A DNA stretch of 64,000 nt from Dialister histaminiformans. GTDB lineage: Bacteria; Bacillota; Negativicutes; Veillonellales; Dialisteraceae. The stretch is taken from the NCBI RefSeq assembly GCF_900103425.1, contig NZ_FMXA01000003.1:186001-250000 (forward strand), given 5' to 3'. Within the stretch, counting starts at the first letter, position 1. Each line of letters opens with the position of its first letter. The position numbers and the translations under genes are program-made. This document shows, in pieces, positions 63,377 to 64,000 of this stretch. The notes under the pieces were generated by a model. It was not told where the DNA came from and did no database searches. It saw only the letters and a program-made list of their open reading frames with translations.

Positions 63377-64000
63377 CTATTTCATAATAGGGGAGATGAC
63401 TGTTTTTTCTGATTTCTTTTCTTTTTCCTTCAGTTCCTGTTCCACCCACAGGCCCCGCCGGATTGCTCTTTCTCCAAACTGTTCCTGCAGCGCATCCACC
63501 ACGGCCGCCGCCTTTCCCTTCCTGTCACGGCTTTCACTGAAAAGATTCATCATACCTTCCCCTTCCACAAGACGGGATGCGGTCACCCCGACAAGCCGGA
63601 CGCCTTCGCTGAGCGGAATCCGCTGAAGGAGAATCCTGGCCGCCTTTTCAATATCCTCTGCCAGCCGGGTGGGTTCGCTCAGTGTCATAGACCGGGTAAG
63701 CGTGCGGAAGGAAGCAAAACGTATTTTAAGCGTCACCGCCTGCCCGGACAATCCCTTTTTCCGGAGCCTTCTGGCTACCACATCACTGTGCAGCGCAATC
63801 TGGCGTTCTATGTCCTCCCTGTCAAAGATATCTTCCTCCATTGTCGATTCATCACCAATGGACTTGACCTCCCGCTCCGCTTCCACAGGACGGGAATCTA
63901 TCCCCAGCGCCAGCTGATGAAACAGTACCGCCTGATTCCCCAGCACTTTTCGCAGCTGAGATACTGGCGCATTCTGCATATCCCCTATGGTCTCAAACCC
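63377..64000 (-). CDS. dinB: DNA polymerase IV, C-terminal part (cut by window edge)
   Basis: The open frame continues past the window end: before the internal Met the codons read GFETIGD, the DinB helix-hairpin-helix region (GIxTIGDL). The remainder matches the thumb and little-finger domain: SIGDESTMEEDIFDREDI, LRKKGLSGQAVTLKIRFASFRTLTRS, RLVGVTASRLVEGEGMMNLF. The catalytic palm is outside the window. Y-family polymerases copy past damage. Confidence 0.88.
   Translation of the reverse strand, partial: GFETIGDMQNAPVSQLRKVLGNQAVLFHQLALGIDSRPVEAEREVKSIGDESTMEEDIFDREDIERQIALHSDVVARRLRKKGLSGQAVTLKIRFASFRTLTRSMTLSEPTRLAEDIEKAARILLQRIPLSEGVRLVGVTASRLVEGEGMMNLFSESRDRKGKAAAVVDALQEQFGERAIRRGLWVEQELKEKEKKSEKTVISPIMK

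Overview
The window looks like the chromosome of an anaerobic Firmicute, most likely a diderm Negativicute of the Dialister/Veillonellaceae kind. This is inferred from the gene set, not from any database search: class III ribonucleotide reductase (nrdD/nrdG), a DUF438/hemerythrin-like protein, DUF523, CsoR, a LonC-type protease next to dnaB, and secreted beta-helix and WG-repeat proteins. Genes are packed, mostly on the minus strand, with 1-14 bp overlaps inside operons and clear hairpin-plus-T terminators between units. I see no rRNA, tRNA, insertion sequence, prophage or CRISPR array.

Layout. 1-6943 (minus): three consecutive PAS/GGDEF/EAL signalling genes. The middle one is split by a frameshift exactly at a run of eight G. 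7250-8698: DUF438/PAS sensor. 9061-10563: secreted C69 peptidase with a long structured leader. 10956-14156: PLD nuclease-helicase-DUF3427 protein. 14266-15242: nitroreductase and DUF523. 15325-18503: copper operon csoR-copA, with a CopZ-like chaperone encoded inside the 3' end of copA and a CsoR-type operator on the promoter. 18717-20114: aspA. 20400-24193: OGG1-like glycosylase and nrdD/nrdG. 24756-26266: tatD-family nuclease and upp. 26509-30689: lonC-type protease, dnaB and a family 4 uracil-DNA glycosylase.

30913-35071: DUF2157 membrane protein, its partner, sixA, thiD and yfbR. 35129-41307: four universal stress proteins, an MBL hydrolase, a pair of half-size transporters, a cysteine-peptidase-like protein, tcdA and a glyoxalase-like protein. 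41551-42813: tyrS behind a structured leader that is not a T-box. 43035-47663: nfo-sbcD-sbcC. 47824-51441: two secreted surface-type proteins. 51672-54299: an aminotransferase and a CBS/CorC-type membrane protein. 54463-62347: the aromatic amino acid block aroF, tyrA, aroB, aroA, aroC, pheA, aroE, aroK. 62728-64000: a flavodoxin-like lipoprotein and the C-terminal part of dinB.

The most interesting element precedes aroF. A consensus promoter is followed by a 40-codon leader gene whose codons 13-29 encode ten aromatic residues (Tyr, Phe, Trp), then by a perfect intrinsic terminator. Upstream segments can form a competing antiterminator and a pause hairpin. This reads as ribosome-mediated transcription attenuation of common aromatic biosynthesis, sensing all three products with one leader. 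Other signals are the G-tract switch in a c-di-GMP phosphodiesterase-like gene, the embedded copper chaperone, and several unexplained structured leaders.
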